In this document: positions 40,746-48,732 of the stretch, piece by piece
Position numbering within the stretch: position 1 is the first letter of the stretch
Layout of the letters: every line of letters begins with the position of its first letter
Source of the DNA: a virus
DNA length: 64,000 bases
Virus record (IMG/VR): IMGVR_UViG_3300027973_000043
Span: 18,489-82,488 of that record
Reading direction: 5' to 3' (one strand)
Notes under the pieces: generated by a model
Told to the model about the DNA's origin: nothing
The model's database searches: none
What the model saw: the letters and a program-made list of their open reading frames with translations, nothing else
Made by a program: the position numbers and the translations under genes

Positions 40746-40775
40746 AAAAACGTCTTTAAAATTTTAAAGACGTTT
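40746..40775 (-). terminator. Perfect 30-bp palindromic terminator
   Basis: AAAACGTCTTTAAAA is followed by its exact complement. It lies 14 bases past the RNA ligase stop. Confidence 0.8.
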
Positions 40776-40789
40776 TAACATTTAATACT

Positions 40790-42133
40790 TTATTCGGTTT
40801 GTGAACTTTCAACAGTTTCAATATCAACTTCACCAGAGTCAAGTTGCTTGCTTTCATTTTCTAAAAAGTTAAAGCTCTTTAATTTGTAAACTTCCCAGCT
40901 ATTAGGAATGTCTTTTCTTAACACAATACCTTCCGCCCATACGTCCTTCTGACAAAGTTTACACTTCTTTTCAAGATAATCTCGAATGAGGTTATTTAAG
41001 AAGTTTTCGTGCCAATGTTTTTCTGTAGAAAGTTCAGGATATAAATCCTTAGCTTTACCACTATAATGAAGAAGAGGAGTCTTTAAACCATAACGAGTAC
41101 AATATTCCGTCATTTGAGATGGTGAAAGCTCAAAAACATCACCATCGGTATTTGTATAAGTCATTCGATAAACAAAATAATCAAGAGAGCCTTGTGGACA
41201 AGAATAATCGTAATCGCGCTGAATCATACTTCCAGTTGGAGTATAACCAACAATTTCGCCGTAAGCTGAATAACCCTTTTTTAAATGTGGATAAAGCTTG
41301 TCTGCAACAATCTTCCAAACATCAGTATCATAAAAATTGTTATTTTCTTTACCATTATCCATGATTTTATTTTTGATAACGCTACGAGAACTATAGATTA
41401 ATCCGTATTCGGTTTCAACTACATTCAATCTAAGAAATTTACCAATTTTATCAAGAAGTGAAAGCTTCTTTTTAACAATAACATTAGAAACTACAAAAGA
41501 AGTACCATGATACTTTTCGGTAATATTGATAAAATCATCTGGATTAATTTTATCAATATTACGCTTCAACTGTTCAGTAGAAGGATGGAAATGGAATTGA
41601 TTTTCAACAAGACGAGAAATGTATTTCTTAACATTACCTCTTGTCTTTTTCTTACCAGCTTCACCAAAGTTTCGCATTCCTTTTGGAATGTATTTCTTGC
41701 AAAAATAGTGTTCAAAGAAAAGGTCAAAATCACTTCCGACATATTTTTCAGTGATTTCAATCTTTTGATTCAAAATATCTTTAGCAAAAGATTCAAGCAG
41801 AGAAACAGGAACTATATATCCTTCAGATTTTTCACCACGTAATTTTACTGCTTTTACTCTAGAATTTTCTTCAAACAGACCTTTTTGTTCTTTAATACGA
41901 TTAAGTTCTTTATCACGAAAAGAGTTTGTGTAAGAAAGAAACTCTTTTGAGATTGCACACTCAAGAGGAAAATAACAATAAATTCCATTTTCAGCATTAA
42001 TACCAGTAATAACATTATTACCGAAAAGAGATGTTACTTTGAGCTTATCAGCATTAGAATGCTGACGAAAATTTTCGATTTTAACAATAGATGCTAAATA
42101 ATTAGGACTGTGATTTTGTGATTTATTGAACAT
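40790..42133 (-). CDS. RNA ligase (DraRnl/Rnl5-like)
   Basis: 447 residues. The nucleotidyltransferase motif I is ITEKYHGTSFVVS with Lys as the AMP-accepting residue. Motif IV-like AEGIVLRKD and motif V-like VYKLKSFNFL follow. The first about 150 residues (LASIVKIENFRQHSNADKLK...) look like the N-terminal OB-type domain of the Deinococcus-type RNA ligase. It would seal RNA nicks, for example in tRNAs cut by host anticodon nucleases. A TTGACA/TATAGT promoter lies directly before the ATG. Confidence 0.85.
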   Translation of the reverse strand: MFNKSQNHSPNYLASIVKIENFRQHSNADKLKVTSLFGNNVITGINAENGIYCYFPLECAISKEFLSYTNSFRDKELNRIKEQKGLFEENSRVKAVKLRGEKSEGYIVPVSLLESFAKDILNQKIEITEKYVGSDFDLFFEHYFCKKYIPKGMRNFGEAGKKKTRGNVKKYISRLVENQFHFHPSTEQLKRNIDKINPDDFINITEKYHGTSFVVSNVIVKKKLSLLDKIGKFLRLNVVETEYGLIYSSRSVIKNKIMDNGKENNNFYDTDVWKIVADKLYPHLKKGYSAYGEIVGYTPTGSMIQRDYDYSCPQGSLDYFVYRMTYTNTDGDVFELSPSQMTEYCTRYGLKTPLLHYSGKAKDLYPELSTEKHWHENFLNNLIRDYLEKKCKLCQKDVWAEGIVLRKDIPNSWEVYKLKSFNFLENESKQLDSGEVDIETVESSQTE

Positions 42134-42174
42134 ACTACACTATAATAAAGGTTAAATTTTTGTCAATGTTTATT

Positions 42175-42684
42175 CTATAATTTATGAGAAACTTCTTCTA
42201 AAAGCATTTCTTTAGACTCAATTTTTATGTTTTTTGATAATTTGGTAAAAGGTGCATAAAAAGAATCAGTTGCAAATTTTTCTGAAACTTCGAGAATTTC
42301 TCTTTCATATTCTACAGTTGCATTTATTTTGTAGTATTTATAAAATACAATTTCTCTTGGATCAGAGATTTTTACACATTCATAATTCTCAAAAACGTAG
42401 CAACATGATTCATCACTAATAATGTTGATAATATCAATTACACGAACAAGACTATTTTTCTTTTTAGCAGCTTTGCCAAGCCGAATTAAAAGTTTTTTAA
42501 AACGACGTGAATCATTATTTTCAAATTTTAAAATACGTTCTAAATTATTTTCATTAGCACAATAAGCACCATATTGAAAAAAGAATTTTTTAATTTCATT
42601 TATTCTATCTAAAAATAGAATGTTTCTTCTCTGAAGATCTTTTTTTAGGTGTTTTAGTTTACGTTTAAATGGAATATCTTTCAT
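42175..42684 (-). CDS. Basic hypothetical protein
   Basis: 169 residues. Strongly basic N-terminal half (FKRKLKHLKKDLQRRNILFL, RRFKKLLIRLGKAAKKKNSL), acidic C-terminal part. DNA or RNA binding is plausible by composition. Stop and start of neighbours overlap by one base. Confidence 0.55.
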   Translation of the reverse strand: MKDIPFKRKLKHLKKDLQRRNILFLDRINEIKKFFFQYGAYCANENNLERILKFENNDSRRFKKLLIRLGKAAKKKNSLVRVIDIINIISDESCCYVFENYECVKISDPREIVFYKYYKINATVEYEREILEVSEKFATDSFYAPFTKLSKNIKIESKEMLLEEVSHKL

Positions 42685-42905
42685 TAGTTTAAAGTTCTAT
42701 TGTTCCAGACATTAATTGCTTCTGAGTGCCATTCTTTTGGTATAAGCATTGTTTCATTTTCTTTTGAAACAGCATAAATTTCTTCTCCAACAAAAAGCAA
42801 AACTATTTTCTTGGAGAAGAAATTAAAAATGAAATTACCTTTTTCCATTTTTGGATTTATCAATCTGACTTGGATGCCTTTTGGTAATTTTCCAAGTTCG
42901 CACAT
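42684..42905 (-). CDS. Small hypothetical protein
   Basis: 73 residues from ATG 42905 (MCELGKLPKGIQVRLINPKM). A longer version from a TTG at 42926 is possible. It overlaps the next gene by about 70 bases in another frame; both frames look protein-like. Confidence 0.5.
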   Translation of the reverse strand: MCELGKLPKGIQVRLINPKMEKGNFIFNFFSKKIVLLFVGEEIYAVSKENETMLIPKEWHSEAINVWNNRTLN

Positions 42906-43047
42906 TGTTTCGCTTTTTACGATCAATTGCTACTGCTGGTTCTTGAAAAGCATAAGCACCATGGTTAATTTTAGTAACGGTTGTGCCTGCTCCACCATTA
43001 CAGGAAGCTAGACCAAGTTTCTTTAGTTGTTTTTGTTGTTTATTCAT
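42835..43047 (-). CDS. Small basic hypothetical protein
   Basis: 70 residues: MNKQQKQLKKLGLASCNGGA, GAYAFQEPAVAIDRKKRNNV, basic tail. The GLASCNGGAGT and basic RxWK tail might bind nucleic acid. Overlaps the gene downstream. Confidence 0.5.
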   Translation of the reverse strand: MNKQQKQLKKLGLASCNGGAGTTVTKINHGAYAFQEPAVAIDRKKRNNVRTWKITKRHPSQIDKSKNGKR

Positions 43048-43065
43048 TTTATTAAAAATTAAAAT

Positions 43066-43458
43066 TTATTCTGTCCACAGTATACTCTTAAAATTAAGAC
43101 TGTCAAGAATCTTTTGACAATTACCACAAGGTTTCGCCATCATTGGTTCTCCACTTTTTGAAAGACGAACATTAAAAAGTACCAATCCTGAAAAATCACT
43201 GTTTCCGAAGCGATTAATATACTCACGAATTGCTACAATTTCAGAATGAAATCCAGCTACATATTTTTTAGAATTTTCTTTTAATGCGGTATAATGTCCA
43301 AACTTATGATAAGGATGTAATTTATCATAAGAATTAACACCTGTAATAAAAAGTTGATTTTTATTCAAAATGTAAGAGAAATGTAAGTTTCTACCAGTTC
43401 TCAAATTTTGAAGACTTTTAGAAATTTCAATTAACCTTTGACGGCGATAAGAATTCAT
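43066..43458 (-). CDS. Cytidine deaminase-like protein
   Basis: 130 residues. The zinc site is shown by GFHSEIVAIREYI (HxE) and AKPCGNCQKILDSL (PCxxC). The fold is that of cytidine/deoxycytidylate deaminases. N-terminal half (FITGVNSYDKLHPYHKFGHY) suggests a variant clade. Could feed dUMP to ThyX, or edit nucleic acids; not distinguishable. Confidence 0.82.
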   Translation of the reverse strand: MNSYRRQRLIEISKSLQNLRTGRNLHFSYILNKNQLFITGVNSYDKLHPYHKFGHYTALKENSKKYVAGFHSEIVAIREYINRFGNSDFSGLVLFNVRLSKSGEPMMAKPCGNCQKILDSLNFKSILWTE

Positions 43459-43604
43459 TATTTTACACTTTTATAAGCTTGCATATAGTAAATACAATCA
43501 GGAAACTCAGGTTCTTCTGAGTTTATTGCAGCATACATACCTTCTGTTTGCATTTTCTTAATGTATTCAGGGGATACTTCGATTTCGATTAATGTTTCGT
43601 TCAT
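43458..43604 (-). CDS. Small hypothetical protein
   Basis: 48 codons: MNETLIEIEVSPEYIKKMQT, EEPEFPDCIYYMQAYKSVK. Its stop overlaps the deaminase start (TAATG), so the two are coupled. No family recognised. Confidence 0.55.
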   Translation of the reverse strand: MNETLIEIEVSPEYIKKMQTEGMYAAINSEEPEFPDCIYYMQAYKSVK

Positions 43605-43630
43605 ATATTTTGTTTAAATGAGAAGTGAGG

Positions 43631-44008
43631 TTATTGCAAATTTTTAATGTTGTCAAGATTTTTCTTTGCTTTTTCGAAAAATGTTAAACTGCCTTTAATG
43701 CCAGAGCTATATCGAAAATAAAAATTTTTGTTATTTCTAATAACAAATCGAAGTAATCTTTTACCATATCCTTTTTTTCGGTAATTAGGTTTGATAAAAA
43801 TTCCAACATTTACATCAAAAAAATTATTTAATACTAAACAAGAACCAATTGGTTTTTCGTTTTCATATAAAATATAAATTGATTTTACTTCATAAAAATT
43901 TTCTTTCAACCATGTTGAAAAACTCCATGTTGGAACATATAGATAATTTTTATGAATTATTTTTTTAGCTTCATTTAATTTTTCATTAGAGTATTTTTTA
44001 ATTTTCAC
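43631..44008 (-). CDS. GNAT family N-acetyltransferase
   Basis: 125 residues. NVGIFIKPNYRKKGYGKRLL is the acetyl-CoA binding motif A; YILYENEKPIGSCLVL is the preceding strand pair. Substrate unknown. It is the last minus-strand gene before the genome switches strand; the divergent gap to 44155 contains GTTTTT repeats. Confidence 0.8.
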   Translation of the reverse strand: MKIKKYSNEKLNEAKKIIHKNYLYVPTWSFSTWLKENFYEVKSIYILYENEKPIGSCLVLNNFFDVNVGIFIKPNYRKKGYGKRLLRFVIRNNKNFYFRYSSGIKGSLTFFEKAKKNLDNIKNLQ

Positions 44009-44120
44009 TATAGAATTTGTTTTTGTTTTTGTTTTTGTTTTCGGAAGACACCGAAGGATAAGCTTTTTAAGCGTCTGTGCAAGTTATTTTTTTTAGTTTT
44101 TAGTTTTTGGTCAAAAACTG

Positions 44121-44148
44121 TTGACAAGTAAAGAAAATATTATATTAT
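44121..44148 (+). promoter_or_regulatory. Promoter TTGACA-16-TATTAT
   Basis: TTGACA at 44121-44126, TATTAT at 44143-44148, ATG 44155 six bases later. First of the plus-strand single-gene promoters of the right arm. Confidence 0.78.
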
Positions 44149-44154
44149 AGAAAT

Positions 44155-44376
44155 ATGAAAATTTGCACTTTTTCTGAAACAAATGCTTCATTTTTTGAAG
44201 CAGAATATTCAAATGGTATCAATGCTAGTAAAGAAGTATCTGTTCATGGTGTAGAAATAACCAATAATCAATTATTTTTTAGAGGATATGATGACAACGG
44301 CATTCTTCATAAAATGAATCCACTGCATTTATTTTCAAAGGAAACAGGTAAGCAAATGATTAACACATTCGTATAA
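44155..44376 (+). CDS. Small hypothetical protein
   Basis: 73 residues, beta-rich (SFFEAEYSNGINASKEVSVH, GVEITNNQLFFRGYDDNGIL). No family recognised. Leaderless-type promoter directly upstream. Confidence 0.6.
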   Translation: MKICTFSETNASFFEAEYSNGINASKEVSVHGVEITNNQLFFRGYDDNGILHKMNPLHLFSKETGKQMINTFV

Positions 44377-44380
44377 ATTT

Positions 44381-44542
44381 ATGTCAACCACATTACAATT
44401 AAAAGAACAGTTCCGTTACTCAATTTTTGATTGCCAATCAAAAAAAGAGTGGTATCAAGTATCCAAGCCCCGCAAGACTTCCAAATTTTGGAAAGATAGT
44501 TATGTTGTGTGGGATAATTTAAACAACAAGAAAGTAAACTAA
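44381..44542 (+). CDS. Small hypothetical protein
   Basis: 53 codons: MSTTLQLKEQFRYSIFDCQS, basic middle (VSKPRKTSKFWKDS), NNKKVN end. Follows the previous gene by four bases, so probably co-transcribed. The 44543-44620 stretch holds only a 17-codon frame. Confidence 0.5.
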   Translation: MSTTLQLKEQFRYSIFDCQSKKEWYQVSKPRKTSKFWKDSYVVWDNLNNKKVN

Positions 44543-44622
44543 TGAAAAAGAATTCTAGTGGTTTTATTCATTCTTTGGAAACCAATGAAGTCTAAATGGT
44601 ATTCAAAAATTTGGTAAACTGG

Positions 44623-44651
44623 TTAACATTCCCTATAATTTACGGTATAAT
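44623..44651 (+). promoter_or_regulatory. Promoter TTAACA-17-TATAAT
   Basis: TTAACA at 44623-44628, TATAAT at 44646-44651, ATG 44658 six bases later. The spacer TTCCCTATAATTT also occurs in the promoter at 45581-45609, so the two share an origin. Confidence 0.75.
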
Positions 44652-44657
44652 TTGAAT

Positions 44658-45584
44658 ATGAAAATCGAAACAAAAATAAATGATTTGAAGAACTTCCTTA
44701 TCTTGAAAGAAACAAAGATTAAGTTGGAACGCCATACTAACAAAGCCAAAGATCAATTTGAATTCGCTCTTTCCCAAGATAAGAAAGACGATAAGCTTGT
44801 TGAGACTATTAATCTAGTCAGGTCTTTCAAATCAGACTTTTATAAACAAGAGACTGCATTTAAGAAAATTCCTAAAGAACGTCGTGATTTAGTCTACCTA
44901 ACTCATAAATGGGCACTTGATGTTGCTAAACAGGTGTGTTATATGGGAAGATGTTATTCGGGTGATACGTCTTTTTATTACTCTATTATTGATGGTCCTT
45001 CTGATGCACATACAACGACTGATAGTGGAGATCAATATTCCCGTAAATGCACGTTTCGTAAAACTGATGCATCACATAATGTAAAAATTGATGCGAATGA
45101 TATTCCTTTTATGTGGGAAAATCAAAATGTGATGAAACTTTCGGATAGTGATGGATTACCGTTGATTTCTTTTAAACCTAATGGACAAGCTGTTTGGGTG
45201 CAAACAAAGGTTAAGTCTATCGTGGCAGTAAATGGTTGGATTTGTTGGAATGAGACAATGTGTTATCATTCTACTAAATCCTATGCTGATGCAGAAAAAG
45301 GATTATCTAAGAAGATCAAACTTGCACAGGAAGAACGTAAACGCCAGATCAATGCTAAGAAAGAAGATCGTAGAGCAAGGCTTATTGCACGTCTATGTAA
45401 GAATGTTAATGCGACGTTTGAAGATGCTCGTTCTTTGGGATATTGTGAACCAGGAATCCGTAGTTTTCAACAAACATATAATATCAGTAATCAAGCAACA
45501 TTGCAAGAATTGATGGCGACTAAAAATCCACTGGCTGTTAAACTGGCAATTACTGTTGCACGTAAAATTAAACGTAGTGTTTGA
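44658..45584 (+). CDS. Hypothetical protein
   Basis: 308 residues from ATG 44658, fixed by the promoter. Helical N-terminal region (LERHTNKAKDQFEFALSQDK), a central part with FMWENQNVMKLSDSDGLPLI and VNGWICWNETMCYHSTKSYA, and a basic C-terminal helix set (RRARLIARLCKNVNATFEDA). No family recognised. Its stop TGA lies inside the next TTGACA box. Confidence 0.65.
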   Translation: MKIETKINDLKNFLILKETKIKLERHTNKAKDQFEFALSQDKKDDKLVETINLVRSFKSDFYKQETAFKKIPKERRDLVYLTHKWALDVAKQVCYMGRCYSGDTSFYYSIIDGPSDAHTTTDSGDQYSRKCTFRKTDASHNVKIDANDIPFMWENQNVMKLSDSDGLPLISFKPNGQAVWVQTKVKSIVAVNGWICWNETMCYHSTKSYADAEKGLSKKIKLAQEERKRQINAKKEDRRARLIARLCKNVNATFEDARSLGYCEPGIRSFQQTYNISNQATLQELMATKNPLAVKLAITVARKIKRSV

Positions 45585-45609
45585 CATTCCCTATAATTTG
45601 TGATAATAT
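45581..45609 (+). promoter_or_regulatory. Promoter TTGACA-17-TAATAT
   Basis: TTGACA at 45581-45586 contains the TGA stop of the previous gene; TAATAT at 45604-45609. No ATG follows closely; the first full gene is at 45690, after a repeat-gene remnant. A gene has probably been deleted here. Confidence 0.65.
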
Positions 45610-45650
45610 CTTCCAACATAAAAGAACTTCAATTAGATGAATCAAAAGGT

Positions 45651-45676
45651 GTAGAAAACATTCGTATTAAAGATTA
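45651..45676 (+). pseudogene. 3' remnant of a 21-residue-repeat protein gene
   Basis: VENIRIKD and stop, identical to the end of copies at 48733, 49195, 49657 and 50119, followed by the same spacer AAAAAATAAAATT before the next ATG. Left by recombination between copies. Confidence 0.85.
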
Positions 45677-45689
45677 AAAAAATAAAATT

Positions 45690-46088
45690 ATGAAAGAAAC
45701 AATTGCACAACTATTAAAAGTAAAAGATTTTCCATTCCTTATTAAAAATAAGAATAATAAAGAAATCTATTTTGAAGATTCAAATGGATTTTGGTATAAG
45801 TGTGAGTATAACTTGAATGGTAAACAAATCTATTCTGAAGATTCAGATGGATATTGGAATAAGCATGAATATGACCAGAATGGTAAAGAAATCTATTTCG
45901 AAGATTCAGATGGATATTGGATTAAGTGTGAGTATAACTTGAATGGTAAAGAAATCTATTTCGAAGATTCAGATGGATATTGGTTTAAGCGTGAGTATAA
46001 CTTGAATGGTAAAGAAATCTATTTCGAAGATTCAGATGGAACTATCATGGATAACCGAACAGAAATTATTGAAAATACTTTATGTTGA
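45690..46088 (+). CDS. 21-residue (YD-like) repeat protein, copy 1, C-terminus lost
   Basis: 132 residues. N-terminal cap MKETIAQLLKVKDFPFLIKN, then five units of 21 residues with consensus EYDxNGKEIYFEDSDGYWxKR. The other copies end ...TLEEIADKLGLxVENIRIKD, but here the sequence ends IIENTLC at a TGA inside a new TTGACA box. The repeats recall RHS/YD-type beta repeats, yet no signal peptide is present. Function unknown; maybe a binding protein with variable repeat number. Confidence 0.75.
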   Translation: MKETIAQLLKVKDFPFLIKNKNNKEIYFEDSNGFWYKCEYNLNGKQIYSEDSDGYWNKHEYDQNGKEIYFEDSDGYWIKCEYNLNGKEIYFEDSDGYWFKREYNLNGKEIYFEDSDGTIMDNRTEIIENTLC

Positions 46089-46241
46089 CATTTATAGTTA
46101 AGTTATTTTACTTTTTATACTCTTGGTGCATCATGAAACTTTTTAAGTTTCTGTGGTATTATAAATTTATATCAACTCTTTGTAAGAATAGTGCAACAAG
46201 AAATTGTAAAAGAGCCGAAGAAGCTTTTAATGAATTTTAAT

Positions 46242-46454
46242 ATGAAAATTAACGCAAAACAATCAGTCTATAATGGTGTAAAGGTCATCCCTTGCATTGT
46301 GACTACAGAATTTAGAAATGAAGTATCTAAACGTCTCAAATCAAAAGGAATGGATGTGATTACTATTGAACACGGCGGAATTTTCTTTGCTGGTGATTCG
46401 CCTGATGAAATTGATATGGGAGATTTAGAACAATACATTTATCATTTGACTTAA
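46242..46454 (+). CDS. Small hypothetical protein
   Basis: 70 residues from ATG 46242 (MKINAKQSVYNGVKVIPCIV). SKRLKSKGMDVITIEHGGIF and an acidic end (SPDEIDMGDLEQYIYHL). No family recognised. Confidence 0.55.
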   Translation: MKINAKQSVYNGVKVIPCIVTTEFRNEVSKRLKSKGMDVITIEHGGIFFAGDSPDEIDMGDLEQYIYHLT

Positions 46455-46480
46455 TTTTAAACTGGTTAAGATTAATAATA

Positions 46481-46708
46481 ATGGAAATAACTGAAATTAA
46501 AGAAACTACAAAGTACAAAGCTATTTCTTTTGAAAAAGAAGAAAAAGTTTATTTAGAATGTGCTTCTTCCAAACTATCTGGAAATTATTCACTATTTTAT
46601 TATAGTGACGGTTACTTGACAGCATATAACGAAGATGATAAAGTGGAGAACTACTTTACAGTAGAATATTTTAAAACTAAATTCCTTAAACAACATGAAA
46701 TTCAATAA
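46481..46708 (+). CDS. Small hypothetical protein
   Basis: 75 residues, acidic, beta-rich (YKAISFEKEEKVYLECASSK, YSLFYYSDGYLTAYNEDDKV). Overlaps UvdE by 14 bases, so it may be coupled to it. Confidence 0.55.
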   Translation: MEITEIKETTKYKAISFEKEEKVYLECASSKLSGNYSLFYYSDGYLTAYNEDDKVENYFTVEYFKTKFLKQHEIQ

Positions 46709-47633
46709 TTGGAACCTGTGCTGTATCAGTAAAACACTGTCTGATAACGGCAATAACTTTAAAACCATGACTCTTACACAGTTCAACAAACAGTCTCCCA
46801 AAGATGCTTTATCTGAACTATGTTCGCGTATTTTACACAACTTTAAAAACACCGAAAAAACAATTCGGTTTTGCCAGCTTAATAATATCTCTGGCTATCG
46901 TCTTTCATCTTCACTCTGTCCTATCATTACTCATGACAGTGTAAACATGCAGGTTTGTGATTTGCCTAACTTTTCTGATATTCAAGAAGTATGCTCTCGT
47001 ATCAAAAATTTACTGGCAATTCAGCCAATAAAAATTTCTGCTCATCCAAGTGAATACATTTCACTTTCTACTAGTGACGAAAATATTCTCAAAAACACTT
47101 TTCGTGACCTAAATCAGCATGGCGAGATTTTTGATTTGCTGGGTTTGCCTCTTGATTACTCTGCACCAATGAACATTCATGTGCGTAAAGACGGTAATAC
47201 GTCTGACATTGTATCTTCTGTTATGCGTAACTACGACCGTTTATCTGATAATGTTCGTAAGCGTTTAGTTTTTGAAAATAATGACAATAAAAACGGCACA
47301 TGGAGTGTGCGTAATTTGGTTAGACATTTTCATGAAAAATATAGTATTCCTATTACTTTTGACACTTTACACCATTATATTCTCCCTGATGGCTTAAGCG
47401 AACGTGATGCATTTGAACTTGCATATTCAACATGGGGCAGCTATACTCCTGTGTTCCATTACAGCGAGGGTATTATAGAAAATGGTGTTATTACTCGTAA
47501 GCATCGTGACATGCCAACTAATGTTCCTCATAATTATAATCCTAATGTTTTTTGGGACATAGAACTTAAATTTAAAGATTTAGCAATTTTTGAGCTTCGC
47601 CGCTTAAAAGAATTAAATTCGCCCATTTATTAA
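46695..47633 (+). CDS. uvdE: UV damage endonuclease UvdE
   Basis: 312 residues. Cuts DNA 5' to UV photoproducts and other lesions using a TIM barrel with divalent metals. Family blocks: WNLCCISKTL at the start, RFCQLNNISGYRLSSSLCP, ISAHPSEYISLS, LVFENNDNKNGTWSV and ITFDTLHHYILPDG, with the His, Glu and Asp metal ligands in place. Gives the phage its own excision repair. Codon use resembles neighbours. Confidence 0.92.
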   Translation: MKFNNWNLCCISKTLSDNGNNFKTMTLTQFNKQSPKDALSELCSRILHNFKNTEKTIRFCQLNNISGYRLSSSLCPIITHDSVNMQVCDLPNFSDIQEVCSRIKNLLAIQPIKISAHPSEYISLSTSDENILKNTFRDLNQHGEIFDLLGLPLDYSAPMNIHVRKDGNTSDIVSSVMRNYDRLSDNVRKRLVFENNDNKNGTWSVRNLVRHFHEKYSIPITFDTLHHYILPDGLSERDAFELAYSTWGSYTPVFHYSEGIIENGVITRKHRDMPTNVPHNYNPNVFWDIELKFKDLAIFELRRLKELNSPIY

Positions 47634-47661
47634 AATCACATTAAATAATAATTAAATAATT

Positions 47662-47811
47662 ATGTTAAATAATATTCAAAATATAAATTCTGGTTGTCTT
47701 CAACTTATTTTAACTATTTTAGTTCTTTCTGCACTATTTTTCGGATTGCCTACCCCTTGGGGAATCTTTGAAATTGATTTGTTGCCTCCAGGAATTTATC
47801 TCAATCGTTAA
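47662..47811 (+). CDS. Small membrane protein
   Basis: 49 codons with one membrane segment (LQLILTILVLSALFFGLP), then a short tail PGIYLNR. Might be a holin-like or envelope-active peptide, but nothing proves it. Confidence 0.5.
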   Translation: MLNNIQNINSGCLQLILTILVLSALFFGLPTPWGIFEIDLLPPGIYLNR

Positions 47812-47821
47812 AAAGGGTGTG

Positions 47822-47947
47822 ATGTATGAAGCTTTGAAAGATATTGTTGAAGAATCTTGCGAAGAAAACGTTGGTAAGATTGCAGGTGATGCATTAAAAG
47901 TAGTTGATAAATTGTGGGATAAACTCTATAGTAAAGAACAAGTATGA
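47822..47947 (+). CDS. Small helical protein
   Basis: 41 codons: MYEALKDIVEESCEENVGKI, then AGDALKVVDKLWDKLYSKEQ. The last 19 codons lie in the 66-bp repeat that recurs at 48458-48523. Its stop overlaps ATG of a MTIED... frame (ATGA), which in the second copy is the start of the gene at 48510. Confidence 0.5.
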   Translation: MYEALKDIVEESCEENVGKIAGDALKVVDKLWDKLYSKEQV

Positions 47948-47957
47948 CTATTGAAGA
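47892..47957 (+). repeat. 66-bp direct repeat, left copy
   Basis: Exactly repeated at 48458-48523. The two copies flank the ADP-ribosyltransferase-like gene. The left copy ends the 41-residue gene, the right copy leads into the gene at 48510. Confidence 0.95.
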
Positions 47958-47968
47958 TAAATAATATT

Positions 47969-48439
47969 ATGACCTTTAATCAATTATACAACAAAATAAT
48001 CAACGAAAACACTGCACCAAAAAGATTTTATCATGGTAGTATGACTGAACTTCCAGTGGGAACTATACTAAAACCCAATGATAATTATGAAGAAAATTGG
48101 TCAAATACTTATTTTTATTCTGTTTTGGAATATTATAGACCAAAAGATATGCTATCACATAAGAATAGTGTTTTTATGTGTGGAAATGACGAAGATGTTG
48201 AGTTAGCGGGCGGTGGAACAGAATATCTATTTGTAGTAGAACCTTTAGGTAAAGTCGAGCGACATGATGTTAATTGGAGTTCTGAAATATCCGTGTTAAT
48301 GTCGGATGGGTTAGAAATAGATGATCCTGAAGTAATTGAGGCTGCTGCGAATTACTGGAACGGAACACCGCATTATAATGAGCAAGTTTGGGAATACCTA
48401 ACACCTTTTGCTAAGATTATTTCTGTCGAAGAATACTAA
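47969..48439 (+). CDS. ADP-ribosyltransferase-like protein with putative capsid-targeting N-terminus
   Basis: 156 residues from ATG 47969, directly after AGATAAATAAT. The N-terminus MTFNQLYNKIINENTA has the shared tag motif. RFYHGSMTELPVGTILKPND, then SVFMCGNDEDVELAGGGTEY and LFVVEPLGKVERHDVNW recall NAD-binding folds of phage/bacterial ADP-ribosyltransferases (H-G in strand 1, aromatic and Ser-Val-Phe strand). T4 Alt is a packaged, injected ADP-ribosyltransferase, so the combination is suggestive. Catalytic residues cannot be confirmed by eye. Flanked by perfect 66-bp repeats. Confidence 0.65.
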   Translation: MTFNQLYNKIINENTAPKRFYHGSMTELPVGTILKPNDNYEENWSNTYFYSVLEYYRPKDMLSHKNSVFMCGNDEDVELAGGGTEYLFVVEPLGKVERHDVNWSSEISVLMSDGLEIDDPEVIEAAANYWNGTPHYNEQVWEYLTPFAKIISVEEY

Positions 48440-48457
48440 CTATGTTAAGAGCATATA

Positions 48458-48523
48458 CATTAAAAGTAGTTGATAAATTGTGGGATAAACTCTATAGTAA
48501 AGAACAAGTATGACTATTGAAGA
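48458..48523 (+). repeat. 66-bp direct repeat, right copy
   Basis: Second copy of 47892-47957. Confidence 0.95.
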
Positions 48524-48671
48524 GAAAACAATTAAACTAGCAGAAGCAGCGGGATTTACCGACATTATGCTACCTATGGGCGTTGACAAATCTCTAGAAA
48601 ACGTTAAAATAAAAAGTCCTATCGAATTCAACCCTATTGGTAAAGTGTCCGTAGTAAATATGGTGTGGTGA
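48510..48671 (+). CDS. Small hypothetical protein
   Basis: 53 codons: MTIEEKTIKLAEAAGFTDIM, LPMGVDKSLENVKIKSPIEF. The left repeat copy holds only its first five codons before diverging. The 3' part runs into the inverted repeat at 48617-48713. Confidence 0.5.
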   Translation: MTIEEKTIKLAEAAGFTDIMLPMGVDKSLENVKIKSPIEFNPIGKVSVVNMVW

Positions 48672-48713
48672 AATGTTCAGAATTGAACGCCATTAGGGTT
48701 GAATTCGATAGGA
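48617..48713. repeat. Long inverted repeat, 20-bp perfect arms
   Basis: TCCTATCGAATTCAACCCTA (48617-48636) and its exact complement (48694-48713) enclose 57 bases; with one mismatch the arms extend to 24 bases. The left arm is coding. It may be an attenuator hairpin, a processing site or a footprint of a mobile element. Confidence 0.8.
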
Positions 48714-48732
48714 AATTAAAAGCAATTTTATT

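Noticed and set aside
44009-44100. GTTTTT tandem repeats as a replication origin
   Set aside because: Only four short units, with no further origin features; treated as an A/T-rich divergent gap.
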